Shown here in pieces: positions 53,801 to 60,606 of a stretch of DNA of 64,000 bases. Positions within the stretch are counted from its first letter, which is position 1. Each line of letters starts with the position of its first letter. A program made the position numbers and the translations under genes. The DNA is from Dendrophyllia cribrosa. Taxonomy: Eukaryota; Cnidaria; Anthozoa; Scleractinia; Dendrophylliidae. Under the pieces are notes generated by a model. That model was not told the origin of the DNA and ran no database searches. It was given only the letters and a program-made list of their open reading frames with translations. The stretch spans positions 4,772,001 to 4,836,000 of the forward strand of contig JAJLRJ010000008.1 of the NCBI GenBank assembly GCA_024195265.1, in the 5' to 3' direction.

Positions 53801-56771
53801 CTGTTTTCTATAAACATTTCTCTTCGGTTTTATTTTGTTCGTGAAAAATGTTTTCTTTGGCCATTCATGCCAGCCGTTCAGCCATTCACGACCAGCCGTT
53901 CGATTTTTTCTTTTAATCATTCGGCCGTTCACTTCACTGCCAGCTGTTCAAAGTATTTTTTTCTTTAGCTGTTCATCCGTTCACAGCCAACCGTTCAAAT
54001 ATTTTCTTTAGCCGTTGATCCGTTCACAGCCAGACGTTTAATTTTTTTCTTTAGCCGTTCATCCGTTCACAGCCAGCCGTTTAAATTTTTTCTTTAGCCG
54101 TTCATCCATTCACAGCCAGCCGTTCAAATTTTTTCTTTAGCCGTTCACCCGTTCACCCGTTCACCAGTTCACCACTAGCCATTCGTAATATTTATTCAGC
54201 CGTTCATCCGTTCATGGTAACCGTTTTAAACAGCTTTGCCATCCGTTCATCCATTTACTGGCCGTGCGTTCATGCTGTTCGAACGGCATCCATTAGTATC
54301 GTTTTCCTGTGAGAGGTCACATATGCACATACAGTGGAACCTCCCATAAACAGACACCTTCGGGACCAGAAAAAGTGTCCGCTTAAGAGAGGTGTCCGTT
54401 TATGGGAGGTTAAAAATGTAGTGTTTGTATGTGGCCGGGACCACAACTTAGTGTCTGCTTATGGAAGTGTCCACCTACGGGAGGTGTCCGTTAGCGGAGG
54501 TTCGACTGTATCTAAATATGCACATATAAGCCTTGCCTCAGCTCTATAACTGATATTTCATTCTGATTATTAATACATTAACTTTATATGTCAGACAAAC
54601 TGAAAAGTACAATAAAAATGGTATAAGACCAAGAAAACATACCCTTTCTCTTTTTGACGCAGCAATTGCCTCTTCAAAATCTCTCAATTTTCTAAAAATT
54701 AACAAAAACAATGATTAGGTTTACTACAAAAATTAATGTTGCAAATATAAAGTTACCTAAACAATTAGAGTTCATGACTATAATAACACCATGCTGTTTG
54801 TTAAGCCAGATTATTATTCTGTCATAACATAGCACTTAACATTTCATTACTTTTAATTAATTACCAGTATGAAAATAAAGTTATAATTTGTTTCTAACTC
54901 TTACGTCTTGAACTGATCCAAAGTTTTTTGGTACTGTCCAATCTGAGCCTCAAGCTTTTGATTATCTGTTACACATGACTTGTATCTTGATTCCAGAAGT
55001 CTTTTGGACTCTTCCACTGCCTGGCTTTTAGTCTCAGACTTCTGGCTACGTTCCTCAAGTTGACGACACGCACCTATTGCTTTTTCTTTACTTGCAGCAA
55101 GTTCCATAACCTTGCCTTCGAGATCTCGTACACTTTCTTTCAAATTTGATTTCTCACTCTCGTTAGCCTGCAACACTTGTTCGAGATACAGGCAGCGAAC
55201 CTCAAAGTTCTGATTAATTTGCCGTAACCGTCCACAGTTACTGTCAAGCTCCTGGTTTGATTGTTCCAACCTTGCTGATTTATTTTTCATTTGCTCGCAA
55301 ACTTGTTCTAGAACATTACATCTCGCTTCCAATTTATGATTGGCAGCTTCAAGCATCTTAACTGGCAATGCATCTTGGAGGGCTGACAGGTTATCTCCCA
55401 CATTATTTAATTGGTCACATATCTTGTCTATTTCTGATTCAAAGTGTGTTGATATGTCCTTCAGTTGCCTTGTGTGTTTCTCACCAAATTTCTGATGGCC
55501 ACTGAAAGTAAAAAATAGTTTTATTTATGATAAGTTCTTGGATAAATTTATACAACAACAAAAAAATATCCAAACTGATAAAAGTGCAGCAATCTAATAA
55601 TTGGGGTGTGTTTTGGTATTGTGGAAACTATATATTATTGGTAGGCTATTGTGTTGTGGTGTTGGTAATGTTCAGTGTCTTGAATCTTTTGTGTTATGTC
55701 ATTTGGTGATTACAACTACATGTACAATGACAAGAAACTATCAATAGTTAGTGCATCATAATTTATTTATTTATTTATTTATTACAGCTATTTAGAAAAC
55801 AGGTGTGTAGATTGGTCTGTGATGTTTGTATGTTTTATTTAAGGGTCAAGAGCTCACTTGATTTCTTAAACACTTATTGCTGTCCTGATTTTGAGTTATT
55901 GAGACATAATTTATGACTGTCTCTACACTACATTGTATCTTTCTCCACTCAGATGTAAAATACAAACAAGCAATGTGAGAAAAAATTTTACAATAAAATA
56001 TACTTGTAGTTAACCTGCAATTGACTATCATCTTACTGTAGCCGATCCCCTATGTCCCCCTATCTTGCAAAAAAAAAAAGGTACAAGGGCCAAAAAATTT
56101 GGTCTCTGACATTTTAACTACAGCCCCTCCTCCCTTATTCACTCTACCATCCCCCTCCCCTCCCCCCTTCCTATGAGAGTCTGGATCTACCACTGTCTCA
56201 TCCAGGGGAGTAGTGTTAATACTCCTTGCAGTTGCTACAGATGCTAGAGATAAGCATTGACCTGTTGAGCAGTCACGATAAAAGACAGACTTTACCGTAT
56301 TATTTACCTCATTTGCAAGGACGAAGCTGAATTCCATCCTAAGCTGCCTGAATAAGACTGTGCAGATGGATATGCCTTCCCTCCAACTGATGAATCATTT
56401 GGCAAAGGCAACGACATGCCAGCAGCTGAAGAATCCTTTATACCCTGGTGTTTCATGGTATAAATGATCTCATCTAAAGTATCTTGGGTTGGCTGCATGT
56501 TTAATTTCTGTTGGAGTTTTCCTAAATTTTGTCGAGTTGAGTCATCACCTAATCTGTTACCTGCCCCCTTCTGTGCACCCATTTCTTCAACTGAATCCAA
56601 CTGGAATACTGGCGGACTGCTTACACCCTCAGAATGATGGTTCCCAAGGTATTTGCCATCATCTGATGAAGATGACTGCAGGGAGATTACAGATCCACTT
56701 CCATCAGAATCCAGTTGCCGTGAGGCCTGCGCTTTACTCCTTTCAGCATCCTTAAATTTGGAGCGTTGCAT
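26814..56771 (-). CDS. MPHOSPH9: MPHOSPH9 (M-phase phosphoprotein 9) orthologue, 15 coding exons
   Basis: In vertebrates MPP9 is a centriolar distal-end coiled-coil protein working with CEP97/CP110 to control cilium formation. Exons 56308-56771, 54905-55501, 54643-54691, 50750-50911, 47427-47480, 46281-46328, 45819-45883, 43131-43208, 40823-41107, 39472-39621, 33578-33819, 32138-32184, 31625-31699, 29206-29268 and 26814-26897 join into one frame of about 820 residues. Order: serine-rich N-terminus (1-154); coiled coil opening FGEKHTRQLKDISTHFESEI, comparable to the KEKHARHIADLR region of human MPP9 (about 157-500); S/T-rich linker with RFDVVFEDT (about 650-660); C-terminal LESTLSRIPPQ and LDEVVKELGAVRM segment, which parallels the human C-terminus. 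Start chosen at 56771 because TGA precedes it in frame. Shorter than human (about 1,180). Orthology rests on remembered family sequence plus gene order. Confidence 0.85.
27676..28170. repeat. C-rich element with reiterated ACCCTATTTCAGACCA motif
   Basis: Bounded by C/G homopolymers and GGGAGTACCTCCC at the right. Inside, ATACCCTATTTCAGACCAA-like units recur at irregular spacing from 27752 to 28073. Same family of ends as 24584-25382, opposite sense. Confidence 0.55.
29206..29268 (-). CDS. MPHOSPH9: MPHOSPH9 exon 14
   Basis: 21 codons: LESTLSRIPPQKLSKRSKDD plus K; equivalent to the human EAALSRMPS motif. Acceptor TTTGTAG, donor GTATAG. Confidence 0.88.
29428..29608. repeat. Dispersed repeat, copy of 5298-5476
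   Basis: Starts AACTAGCAGTAATCACAG. Near-identical to the copy in the piwi intron. Confidence 0.7.
30974..31159. repeat. 186-bp near-perfect hairpin element
   Basis: ATAGACCACTTTCATAATGG pairs exactly with CCATTATGAAAGTGGTCTAT. Arms are about 75 bp. A degraded relative is at about 3330-3500 (same ACATACATATAAAAGAATAA core). Confidence 0.85.
31625..31699 (-). CDS. MPHOSPH9: MPHOSPH9 exon 13
   Basis: 25 codons: AASKDHTEFGELERKFSLLA plus EERKR. Parallels the human segment before ALSRMPS. Acceptor TTTGTAG, donor GTAAGT. Confidence 0.87.
32138..32184 (-). CDS. MPHOSPH9: MPHOSPH9 exon 12
   Basis: 47 nt: MYNVAEKDIGVKSSQ. Acceptor CTCTGCAG, donor GTAGTT. Only entry phase 1 avoids a stop codon. Confidence 0.75.
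32468..32822. repeat. Dispersed repeat, reverse-complement copy of 20655-21003
   Basis: Shares GTTCAAGGTGCATTTTGTCT and most of the next 330 nt with the intergenic copy. No coding potential. Confidence 0.75.
33578..33819 (-). CDS. MPHOSPH9: MPHOSPH9 exon 11
   Basis: Encodes FDVVFEDTKSGEEMVRTHTG through SEPRKTKSKQ. Acceptor TTGACAG. The 3' boundary is uncertain: donors at 33577 (GTGGTT) and 33565 (GTACAG) both give the phase needed by exon 12, and neither is strong. Confidence 0.75.
34494..34882. mobile_element. TTAA-bounded inverted-repeat element
   Basis: TTAAAGGGGCTATGTCACC at the left mirrors TGACATAGCTCCTTTAA at the right. It shares its right TTAA with the neighbouring AACCCTTTCACTCC repeat. 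A diverged relative lies at about 50985-51290. Confidence 0.75.
34995..35125 (+). repeat. Split direct repeat A1
   Basis: GTACAAGGATCACCACGGGT to CAAGTCATCGCTCA; 131 bp, identical to A2. Confidence 0.92.
35209..36075 (+). CDS. Ngaro ORF1, gag-like with zinc knuckle
   Basis: 288 residues from MSQKSKQKSRSKPQ. A coiled-coil-prone LLDKELELVKQEKEKLALEL segment (about 64-85) precedes a central domain that is not recognised. The C-terminus has a CCHC knuckle, CRVCKSSEHPMLHC (C-x2-C-x4-H-x4-C, about residues 264-277), for nucleic-acid binding. Start chosen at the ATG 35209; the open frame begins slightly upstream without ATG. The RT frame begins about 80 nt past its stop in another frame. Confidence 0.85.
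   Translation: MSQKSKQKSRSKPQLEDYSFPPSPQPQLFEHYAQFRNDEPALRPVLGHHSPSERKQQLLDKELELVKQEKEKLALELEVLRLRQVLGPGTPPTTSAASCASGKSVTKKRIIDWPQDFVPGTSTNPEFNSLDLPSFVAGYLAMIRTYDTATNAHMLAILEVLMAKAISYTWASVRGFYSYLARQVELRRLDWDRLTEIRDMASTFFKHSDLRSTHSKNLNSPTSSSPSSGSFSQELTAKGCQAWNYKGSCSCDSTAGNYASHHLCRVCKSSEHPMLHCPKRKMPIPNQQ
36155..37861 (+). CDS. Ngaro ORF2, reverse transcriptase and RNase H
   Basis: 568 residues. RT blocks: GSTKRRVVMDLSFPHA, VYKKDLKRAYRQFPI, CPFGLRSSALVCQ and the catalytic VYLDDFYG (Asp at about 256 and 257). RNase H: FTCDSSL (Asp about 418), ALELFVL, SCDNDAAV and NVFADCLSR. No protease or integrase, as expected for DIRS-order elements. Terminates with a single TAA at 37859-37861, after which the same frame stays open into the recombinase. 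The ATG at 36155 is the first well-placed start; the frame is open upstream to 35960. Confidence 0.92.
   Translation: MLSKHKFFSANSSRAVVAYILASKSPQPNAYGAKIPVSSQLNISVWRHYLTDYVDHTVVDFLQFGWPINYTSSVLPQPTHINHQSALAYPEDVQHYLSTELSFGALAGPFKENPLPDDLITSPLQTVYKRGSTKRRVVMDLSFPHAASVNSGIPKTHYLDNEFQLRLPGIHRLREFIISKGPGCCVYKKDLKRAYRQFPIDPKDYKYLGFMWDGLLYFDTRCPFGLRSSALVCQRTTRAVIHVFTMEGYTADVYLDDFYGAEHPADSHFAFARLQDLFDELGLQSSPEKDCHPSTRMICLGILVDTEKMLFEVPADRLSDLQTELLQWTQFSTFTRRQLQSLLGKLSFVTACVRPGRIFMSRLLNRLRSLPSKQSRFPVTSDMLSDIDWWLTFLPYFNGSAMIALHPRDFNDVLFTCDSSLHRGGATCFDECISFAFPRDIEESALHINALELFVLVMAVKIWAPKLAGSRFQISCDNDAAVQVVRSGRTRDAFMQRCLRQLWLTSARFDLELHVSHISGVHNVFADCLSRWDADSTFQRKFHELASQRNLCFHMLSIDSEDLAFDLS
37865..38893 (+). 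CDS. Ngaro ORF3, tyrosine recombinase
   Basis: About 342 codons in the frame of ORF2, directly after its TAA. An N-terminal SAM-like core-binding region (RAYADSTQRNLNSHIKIY) is followed by the catalytic domain: first Arg in FYSFLRKSNLV, HSFRRGGAT carrying the H-x-x-R pair (His about 284, Arg about 287), and the nucleophile region CYLIYLEM (Tyr about 315 or 318). There is no in-frame ATG near the start (the first codon is GTG), so expression as an extension of ORF2 by read-through, or internal initiation, is implied. Confidence 0.9.
   Translation: MLCAFVADRRRQVQPSPDIQALDSLGRDLIERAYADSTQRNLNSHIKIYMTFCEAVSSAPFPVTVKLITRYIAYLVSLGRVYGTILNHLSSIKHMHKFLGHDLTWDSDYRYKLLLRGVKRYLGTAVKRKAPITPRLLLRIVHLFDFDNPLHVAMWALFLVAFYSFLRKSNLVVDSAAQVSPKVLLRSDLRFDASFAYLTVRASKTIQFQERLFSLPLPRIPGSLLCPVAALVNHLRINQVPQDMPLFSVRSDSSLSHITYTQFSSFLARVIKAVGLDSTSYSSHSFRRGGATFAFEAKVPSELIKAQGDWHSDCYLIYLEMTDRQKRAAATRMAAAISHIAV
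38966..39073 (+). repeat. Split direct repeat B1
   Basis: CCTTGGCAGTTTTGTTCATT to CAAGTAATTGTAC; 108 bp, identical to B2. Joined directly to A2. Confidence 0.92.
39070..39200 (+). repeat. Split direct repeat A2
   Basis: Exact copy of A1, overlapping the last GTAC of B1. Confidence 0.92.
39215..39322 (+). repeat. Split direct repeat B2
   Basis: Exact copy of B1, separated from A2 by CCCGCCCACTCCAC. Ends the element with TTGTAC. Confidence 0.92.
39472..39621 (-). CDS. MPHOSPH9: MPHOSPH9 exon 10
   Basis: 50 codons: PKSSSPSSQSKRHLQAKPAT to MVVKKTDLRTR. The acceptor ATATCAAG is usual; the donor GTTTAA is weak. The Ngaro insertion ends only 150 bp downstream of this donor. Confidence 0.75.
40823..41107 (-). 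CDS. MPHOSPH9: MPHOSPH9 exon 9 (Ser/Thr-rich linker)
   Basis: 95 codons: SHIEQPTGKNKPFTGRKTWE to MKMTPSPHARKHDLLSSG. The TPSPHARK element is a plausible proline-directed kinase site. Acceptor TTATAG, donor GTAGGT. Confidence 0.82.
42245..42269. repeat. G homopolymer
   Basis: About 25 consecutive G in an intron. Length may be unreliable in the assembly. Confidence 0.7.
42385..42530 (+). repeat. Two-copy direct repeat
   Basis: GCCTGATAAGGCATAACTTT followed by GTATTGATTACACA occurs twice, about 98 bp apart. Confidence 0.7.
43131..43208 (-). CDS. MPHOSPH9: MPHOSPH9 exon 8
   Basis: Encodes TISKLVSRHSALEEREKEQY and AIQGK. Acceptor TTTTTTCAG, donor GTCAGT. A TAGG-type microsatellite begins 14 nt upstream of the acceptor side. 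Confidence 0.85.
43222..43425. repeat. GGTA tetranucleotide microsatellite
   Basis: About 200 bp of GGTA with interspersed CAGTGTA units, just outside the acceptor of MPHOSPH9 exon 8. It creates spurious tyrosine/proline-rich frames on the minus strand. Confidence 0.9.
43425..43538 (-). mobile_element. Partial tRNA-derived SINE
   Basis: Same body (AAAGTTTCTTGTCTAAGGAA) and tRNA-like head as the SINE at 22282-23710. Truncated by the microsatellite on one side and the hAT element on the other. Confidence 0.7.
43539..45153 (-). mobile_element. Decayed hAT element
   Basis: Ends CAGGGGCGTAGCCAG and (from the right) CAGGCGCATAGCCAGCC are mirror copies of a typical hAT terminus. It carries transposase remains and sits in the head of a SINE: tRNA-like SINE sequence reappears at 45154-45215. 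Confidence 0.75.
44207..44946 (-). pseudogene. hAT transposase C-terminal remnant, frameshifted
   Basis: Two overlapping minus-strand frames. 44533-44946 has DIEPNMPIVSAVQRNRPNVP and LLLVDHLIQELNDRL. 44207-44539 has LTMPVSTATPERSFCTVRRV and RSTMLTERLSSLALM, the hAT dimerisation domain. A frame change near 44536 separates them. The N-terminal zinc finger and the first catalytic block are missing. Confidence 0.8.
45323..45480. repeat. Four tandem 39-bp units, each palindromic around ACTAGT
   Basis: Unit GATACAACCACTAGTGAGTT plus GTATCTGGAATGTAAATTA. Each unit folds on itself (AGATACAAC against GTTGTATCT). The last two units are the most alike. Confidence 0.85.
45819..45883 (-). CDS. MPHOSPH9: MPHOSPH9 exon 7
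   Basis: 65 nt: ESQKAIHDKLELSQSEMTNL plus R. Acceptor TTTACAG, donor GTAAGT, phase 2 out. Confidence 0.87.
46281..46328 (-). CDS. MPHOSPH9: MPHOSPH9 exon 6
   Basis: 16 codons: MLVEYDVLARDHQEAQ, comparable to the LLGEYESLGKEHRR stretch of human MPP9. Acceptor TTACAG, donor GTAAGG. Confidence 0.87.
47427..47480 (-). CDS. MPHOSPH9: MPHOSPH9 exon 5
   Basis: 18 codons: EKTEAEGNSKRDKELLQR. Acceptor TTTGCAG, donor GTGAGC, phase 0. Confidence 0.85.
47808..50034. mobile_element. 2.2-kb TTAA-bounded foldback element carrying a SAP-domain frame
   Basis: TTAAGGTGTTTCCCTCCAG at each end. Terminal arms of about 395 bp (47808-48205 and 49640-50034) are inverted copies. An inner inverted repeat (about 48850-49015 against 49243-49430) duplicates the 3' end of the SAP frame. 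Lies between MPHOSPH9 exons 4 and 5. Confidence 0.85.
48613..48903 (+). pseudogene. SAP-domain reading frame with early stop
   Basis: ATG at 48613 is followed after four codons by TGA (48625-48627), then stays open to 48903. It contains ENLAKLSVEVLRLRLQNLNL and GSKASLVERLRAATT, matching the SAP DNA-binding motif (helix, LxxLNL turn, G-x-K-x-x-LVxRL), followed by a basic tail. Probably the relic of a transposon-encoded DNA-binding protein, since it lies between the element's terminal repeats and its 3' end is copied in the inner inverted repeat. Start and function unproven. Confidence 0.6.
50750..50911 (-). CDS. MPHOSPH9: MPHOSPH9 exon 4 (coiled coil)
   Basis: 54 codons: ESLATKLESSNKGHMQIKQ to ELSVFVEKTIK. 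Acceptor ATTAG, donor GTATTT, phase 0 both ends. Confidence 0.88.
51291..51581 (-). mobile_element. tRNA-derived SINE with 9-bp target duplication
   Basis: Same family as 22282-23710. AACAAAGGT is present at 51282-51290 and 51582-51590. The tRNA-like head (TCTAGTGGTTAGCATGTCGG) lies at the right. Inserted in a diverged relative of the 34494-34882 element. Confidence 0.8.
51742..51949. repeat. 208-bp near-perfect palindrome
   Basis: TATTAATAGGCCATTTCCAA pairs with TTGGAAATGGCCTATTAATA. The arms continue through TTTCATATGAAAA to a short centre near 51846. Confidence 0.85.
52320..53772. mobile_element. 1.45-kb TTAA-bounded element
   Basis: TTAAGGTGGTACTGGAG at the left, mirrored by CTCCAGTACTACCTTAA at the right. 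The plus-strand frame 53190-53570 inside is unrecognised. Confidence 0.65.
53860..54185. repeat. About 43-bp minisatellite
   Basis: Degenerate units of GCCGTTCATCCGTTCACAGC plus CAGCCGTTTAAATTTTTTCTTTA, about seven, decaying at both sides. Confidence 0.8.
54332..54508. mobile_element. pogo/Tigger-like short element
   Basis: CAGTGGAACCTCCCATAAAC at the left is mirrored by GGAGGTTCGACTG at the right, with TA on both sides. Internal GTGTCCG units. No transposase. Confidence 0.65.
54643..54691 (-). CDS. MPHOSPH9: MPHOSPH9 exon 3
   Basis: 49 nt: KLRDFEEAIAASKRER, similar to the RLQDLEEAFENA stretch of human MPP9. Acceptor TTTTTAG, donor GTATGT. Confidence 0.82.
54905..55501 (-). CDS. MPHOSPH9: MPHOSPH9 exon 2 (main coiled coil)
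   Basis: 199 codons of heptad-rich sequence from GHQKFGEKHTRQLKDISTHF to GQYQKTLDQFKT. Acceptor TTTCAG, donor GTAAGA. Confidence 0.9.
56308..56771 (-). CDS. MPHOSPH9: MPHOSPH9 exon 1
   Basis: MQRSKFKDAERSKAQASRQL, then serine-rich GSGSVISLQSSSSDD; ends NSASSLQMR. Donor GTAAAT, phase 2. Confidence 0.82.
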
Positions 56772-57316
56772 TACGCAGAACCCTAATTCTTGACTCAGCT
56801 TGTCAATTCAGTCCTCCACGCTTCCCTTGATGTAATTAGTTCATACCACTATATACCACCAATACTTGTTCGATTTTTTGGCTTCGATTGTCGACGTAGA
56901 AAGTACATGTACTCCCTACGTGAAATGACGTCGCTAATTGAAAATCAACGCGCGACCAAAAATGTTCGATTTTCCTTACACGCGCAAATCGTGCCTTACA
57001 TAGTTCCATTTTCAAACGAACAGACTTTGATCCAGATGTCTGGAAAGTAAAGTTTGTAGTGTCCTTTCCGATCTTTTCCTTCCTTTCCACCTTTCCACGC
57101 TTGCGTCCTTCGATTTCTTTTGGCGCGCAACTCCTCCATTCTTCACCGTTGTCTTGCTTGTAGAGGCATTTTTCCAAGCTAAAGTTTGTCCAGAGCGAAC
57201 TATATGGCACAATTACTTTTTTGCCAAAGCAAAACACGGATATAAAACATAACGGAGAAATATAAAAGCCTTTTTCCCGTTCGCAAGTCCCGATGTTCCT
57301 GCATGTTAGACTGGCC

Positions 57317-57331
57317 ATGGCGGCCATCTTG
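57317..57331 (-). promoter_or_regulatory. YY1-like site
   Basis: Minus strand CAAGATGGCCGCC, close to the YY1 consensus CAARATGGCGGC. Confidence 0.5.
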
Positions 57332-57410
57332 CGTCTGCTCGAATTTGAAAGCGCGCATGCTTTTTGAATATAACAGCTGACAGATTTAAATCTCCCGCCT
57401 TCCCACCTTT

Positions 57411-57425
57411 CAAAATGGCGGCGAC
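57411..57425 (+). promoter_or_regulatory. YY1-like site
   Basis: CAAAATGGCGGCGAC, an exact match to the YY1 core, 112 bp upstream of the MTRFR ATG. Confidence 0.55.
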
Positions 57426-57536
57426 AATGTGTTCTAAAATTTAAGGCTGACAAATTCGGGAATTTTTTTTTCAGAATGCGTGAATGGCAATGCCCGTGAT
57501 TTTTACTCCTAACACACAGAAAAAATATACAAAGCT

Positions 57537-57797
57537 ATGTTTTCTATAGCAGCGAGGGTATGGAACGGTTTCACCACAATCGTCCTGAGCCTATCTTTGA
57601 ATGGGCGATTTTTCATGGCGTCCTCTATGCGATTCCACAGAGCTGTTTATTTCGCTAGATTTTACCACGAGGTACATCTTGACGAAGATGAAATGGAAGA
57701 GAACTTCATCAAGGGCTGGGGAAAAGGTGGTCAGAAAGTGAACAAAAGTAGTAACTGTGTACATCTTAAACACAAACCCAGTGGTATCATTGTCAAG
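57537..57797 (+). CDS. MTRFR: MTRFR exon 1
   Basis: [20 protein letters not shown] to [11 protein letters not shown]; 87 codons, donor GTACTG, phase 0. A second in-frame ATG lies at residue 27. Confidence 0.92.
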
Positions 57798-60040
57798 GTA
57801 CTGCTTATAGTTGCCCGGTTTGCTCAACCGATAAATATCGATCATTGGATGGCAATCGATATATAGTTTATAGCATAACTGATAACAATTAATGCATTAT
57901 TATTAATAATGATTGGTTGGATAAATTGATAACAATCAATATTAATTATCGATTTTCATCGATTGGGCATGCTGGGTTTAGTTTCTATATAGCTCATTGA
58001 CTGAATTGACTGAAGACAATGGGTAGTCCTCGAACGTTTGCATTTGCTAACCATTTATAGATCTACTTATGTAATTTTTGCAACCCATTTCAGAACCCTT
58101 AATATTTCCTCCTTTTCAAACCAACATAGGAAAAATCTATAGCCATTTTCACACCAAAATTGCCAAATTTATAGATAAGTGGTCTAGGTTAATAATTTTA
58201 AGAACTTAGCTTAAGCTTACCTAAAGCTTGGGCCAAACATGAGACTTCCAACTCTCGCTCTCATTTTAAATAAATAATATGCTCAAATTTTCTTCAGAAT
58301 TAATGGAATTGTCAACTGTTGCTCTTGTCTGGCTTCAACTCTCAGGTACTCTCACTTACTCTTGTGCACTCTCACTTACTCTTGTGCACTCTCACTTACT
58401 CTTGTGCACTCTCACTTACTCTTGGGTACTCTCACTTACTCTTGGGTACTCTCACTTACTCTTGGGTACTCTCAAAGAGTTTGAGCCGTGTCAACTCTTG
58501 TTCCTGTTTAGGGATGGATCCAGGAATTTTAGAAAAAGGGGGCCATAAAAATTTGTATGAGACATTAATGGTGGCACGCTTGCTCTAGAGGAGTCCAGGG
58601 GTACGATCCCCGGAAATTTGATAATTTAAGTACTCTGAGATGCAATCTGGTACATCCTGGGCACTCAAATTTGGCAAATGCCAAGATCCCATATTCATAT
58701 TGAATAAGAAATGTTAAAATATTTAATTAAATGTAAATGTGGTTGTGGTCAAACATGACTTGAATCAGGAGCCGTGAATCAACTCAAATATTTTTTACAA
58801 ACAAAATCCAAGCAGCCCAAGCGGTATGGGAGCTAATTAAACTAGAGTCGTTTATCTCAAAATACCATCCTATAGACATTTAAAAAAAAAATCCCATACA
58901 AAAGGGGGAGCCACAGCCCTCCCCTAAATCTGCCCCTGCTGTTTGGCGAGGGCTTAAGTGACATAACAGGTAATAGGCTCCTGGTAAGTAGTCTCCTATG
59001 CAGTCGTTATTTGTGTCGTCGTGCAACGCTCCTGCCCACTAACGGCTGCTCAAACCTGGACTGCATTCCTTTCTAGATTTTAGCCAATCACAGTTAGGGC
59101 TGGTTCCCACTAGTGACGTAATCGGAAGCGGAGTCGGAAGCGCAAGGAGCCTTACTGGTACGTTCTAGTGGAAATTAAAAAACGGAGTCGCAATCGGAGT
59201 CAGAAGCGCGACGGAATCGGAATCGGAAGGATCAGAAGGTTTCCTTGAATTTACAAATCAAGACTTTACCATCATTTCTACTTCAATTTGCAGTATGCAG
59301 TTTACAGCTTAAGGATAATCAATTTAAGAAATACTAATAAAAACTGTGAAGAGTCAGTGATTTGTAAAAAAAAATATTACTTGGAGGTGGAAACAAGTAG
59401 TTGTATAATAAACGAGTCTTGATTTGACGTCATCTTATTAACGTTTTGTAAATTCAAACCTCTATAATTCACTAACGCAACATTAAAAAACAAGAAATAT
59501 TTAATTATTCAACTTTTCAATGTACAGAGTTGAAAAAACAATTTTGGGGTTAGGTGCACTTTAAATGGAAAAAATGACTTCATCATCTAGTGCTAGCCTA
59601 ATCAAAGAGCCACAATATTGTCCATTAACACAGGAATCACTGAGATATCTGGTAACTGGAAGTCTTACTTGCAAAAACCTGCGGTGATGTCTACCACTTT
59701 TTTTTTTAACAACGGGAAAGAAATGTGGTCCAGGTTTGAGCAGACATTAGTGGGGAGGGTGTCAAATAATGGCTGCATTGCAGACTACCTAGTAAGCCAT
59801 TCTTAAAATTGGTATTTTTAGTGTCATGAAAGCCGGTCCCTTGCAAGAAATAGAGTGATTGCCAGAGAAATCTTGAAGCAGAAACTTGATGTTCTTTACA
59901 ATGGAAAGGATAGTGAACTTGTCCAAGCCATTGTCAAGAAAAAGAAAAAGAAAGCAAATTATGCCAGAAAAAGGAGACAACGTGAGGAAGCTATTACTGC
60001 AGGCTTGCAAAATGTGGATGATGGACCAGCAGATTCATAG
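57537..60040 (+). CDS. MTRFR: MTRFR (C12orf65) mitochondrial release-factor-like protein, 2 exons
   Basis: Member of the class I release-factor family that rescues stalled mitochondrial ribosomes in mammals. Exons 57537-57797 and 59822-60040 give 159 residues (human 166). The N-terminus is basic and hydrophobic without acidic residues until about 50, as for a mitochondrial import signal. [20 protein letters not shown] holds the GGQ motif (64-66) that enters the peptidyl-transferase centre. [14 protein letters not shown] and [11 protein letters not shown] match the family across the intron. The C-terminus is lysine/arginine rich ([16 protein letters not shown]), as in ribosome-binding tails of ICT1/MTRFR. 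Stop TAG, AATAAA 14 nt later. Head to head with MPHOSPH9 as in human. Confidence 0.93.
58348..58474 (+). repeat. 20-bp minisatellite in the MTRFR intron
   Basis: About six units of ACTCTCACTTACTCTTGTGC; the later units read GGGT instead of GTGC. Creates a leucine/serine-rich frame of no significance. Confidence 0.9.
58508..58942. mobile_element. hAT-like short element in the MTRFR intron
   Basis: GGATCCAGGAATTTTAG at the left, and GGGGAGCCACAGCC with CTAAATCTGCCCCTG at the right, resemble ends of short non-autonomous hAT elements. No transposase. Confidence 0.4.
59822..60040 (+). CDS. MTRFR: MTRFR exon 2
   Basis: [20 protein letters not shown] to NVDDGPADS and TAG. Acceptor TATTTTTAG. Confidence 0.92.
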   Translation, partial: CHESRSLARNRVIAREILKQKLDVLYNGKDSELVQAIVKKKKKKANYARKRRQREEAITAGLQNVDDGPADS

Positions 60041-60053
60041 GACCATGACAAAT

Positions 60054-60059
60054 AATAAA
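60054..60059 (+). terminator. MTRFR poly(A) signal
   Basis: AATAAA, 14 nt after the stop codon. Confidence 0.65.
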
Positions 60060-60606
60060 GGGACTATGTGGGACTGATTCTTGCATCCTTTCTTACAATG
60101 GCTACATGTCACATTGTGCATCTCAACAAAATATGTTTCAAATAGTACTCAACTGCAGCGATGAGCTCTTAAGTTGCCAAGTGGGAATTGATTTTCTGTT
60201 TCTGTTTCCTAGCGTCTGTTGAGCAAGAAGCGGAAAATGGCCTCTGGGCAAGAACTGGGGACAAGACGAGCACGGCTGTTTTCCACTCGCCAATGTTTTT
60301 TTTCTGTTTCTTGCTCGACAGACTAAGCTGGGAAAGAGGGACTGCTCATAGTCTAGAATTGACTGTAAACATCAGAAAACAGATGCAAAGATGTCCAAGA
60401 TACATGAAAGGATATTGTGTGGTTCCAGGAAATATCCCTTCCCCCATGGAAAGTCATTGGAAATTCCGAGGGGGGGTCAAAAGCCAACATTTTTAAAGGA
60501 AAATATGAAAAAAAAAACACAGTCGCAATGTGGTGTGAATCGATAACAAATAGAATACTTAGTTTTTTTAATTCTTTATTTATTTTGTCCTATAAAATTA
60601 GAACAT

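Larger units (their letters stand above)
56772..57536. promoter_or_regulatory. Putative bidirectional promoter, MPHOSPH9 / MTRFR
   Basis: The two start codons face away from each other across 765 bp. Sequence is locally richer in GC and contains ATGGCGGC motifs. No TATA box at an obvious position. The start sites are not visible from sequence. Confidence 0.6.

Noticed and set aside
56836..57453. 205-codon minus-strand frame in the bidirectional promoter
   Set aside because: It overlaps the promoter motifs, has no domain, and the composition is unlike the flanking exons.
58279..58588. Leucine/serine-rich plus-strand frames
   Set aside because: Translation of the 20-bp minisatellite in the MTRFR intron.
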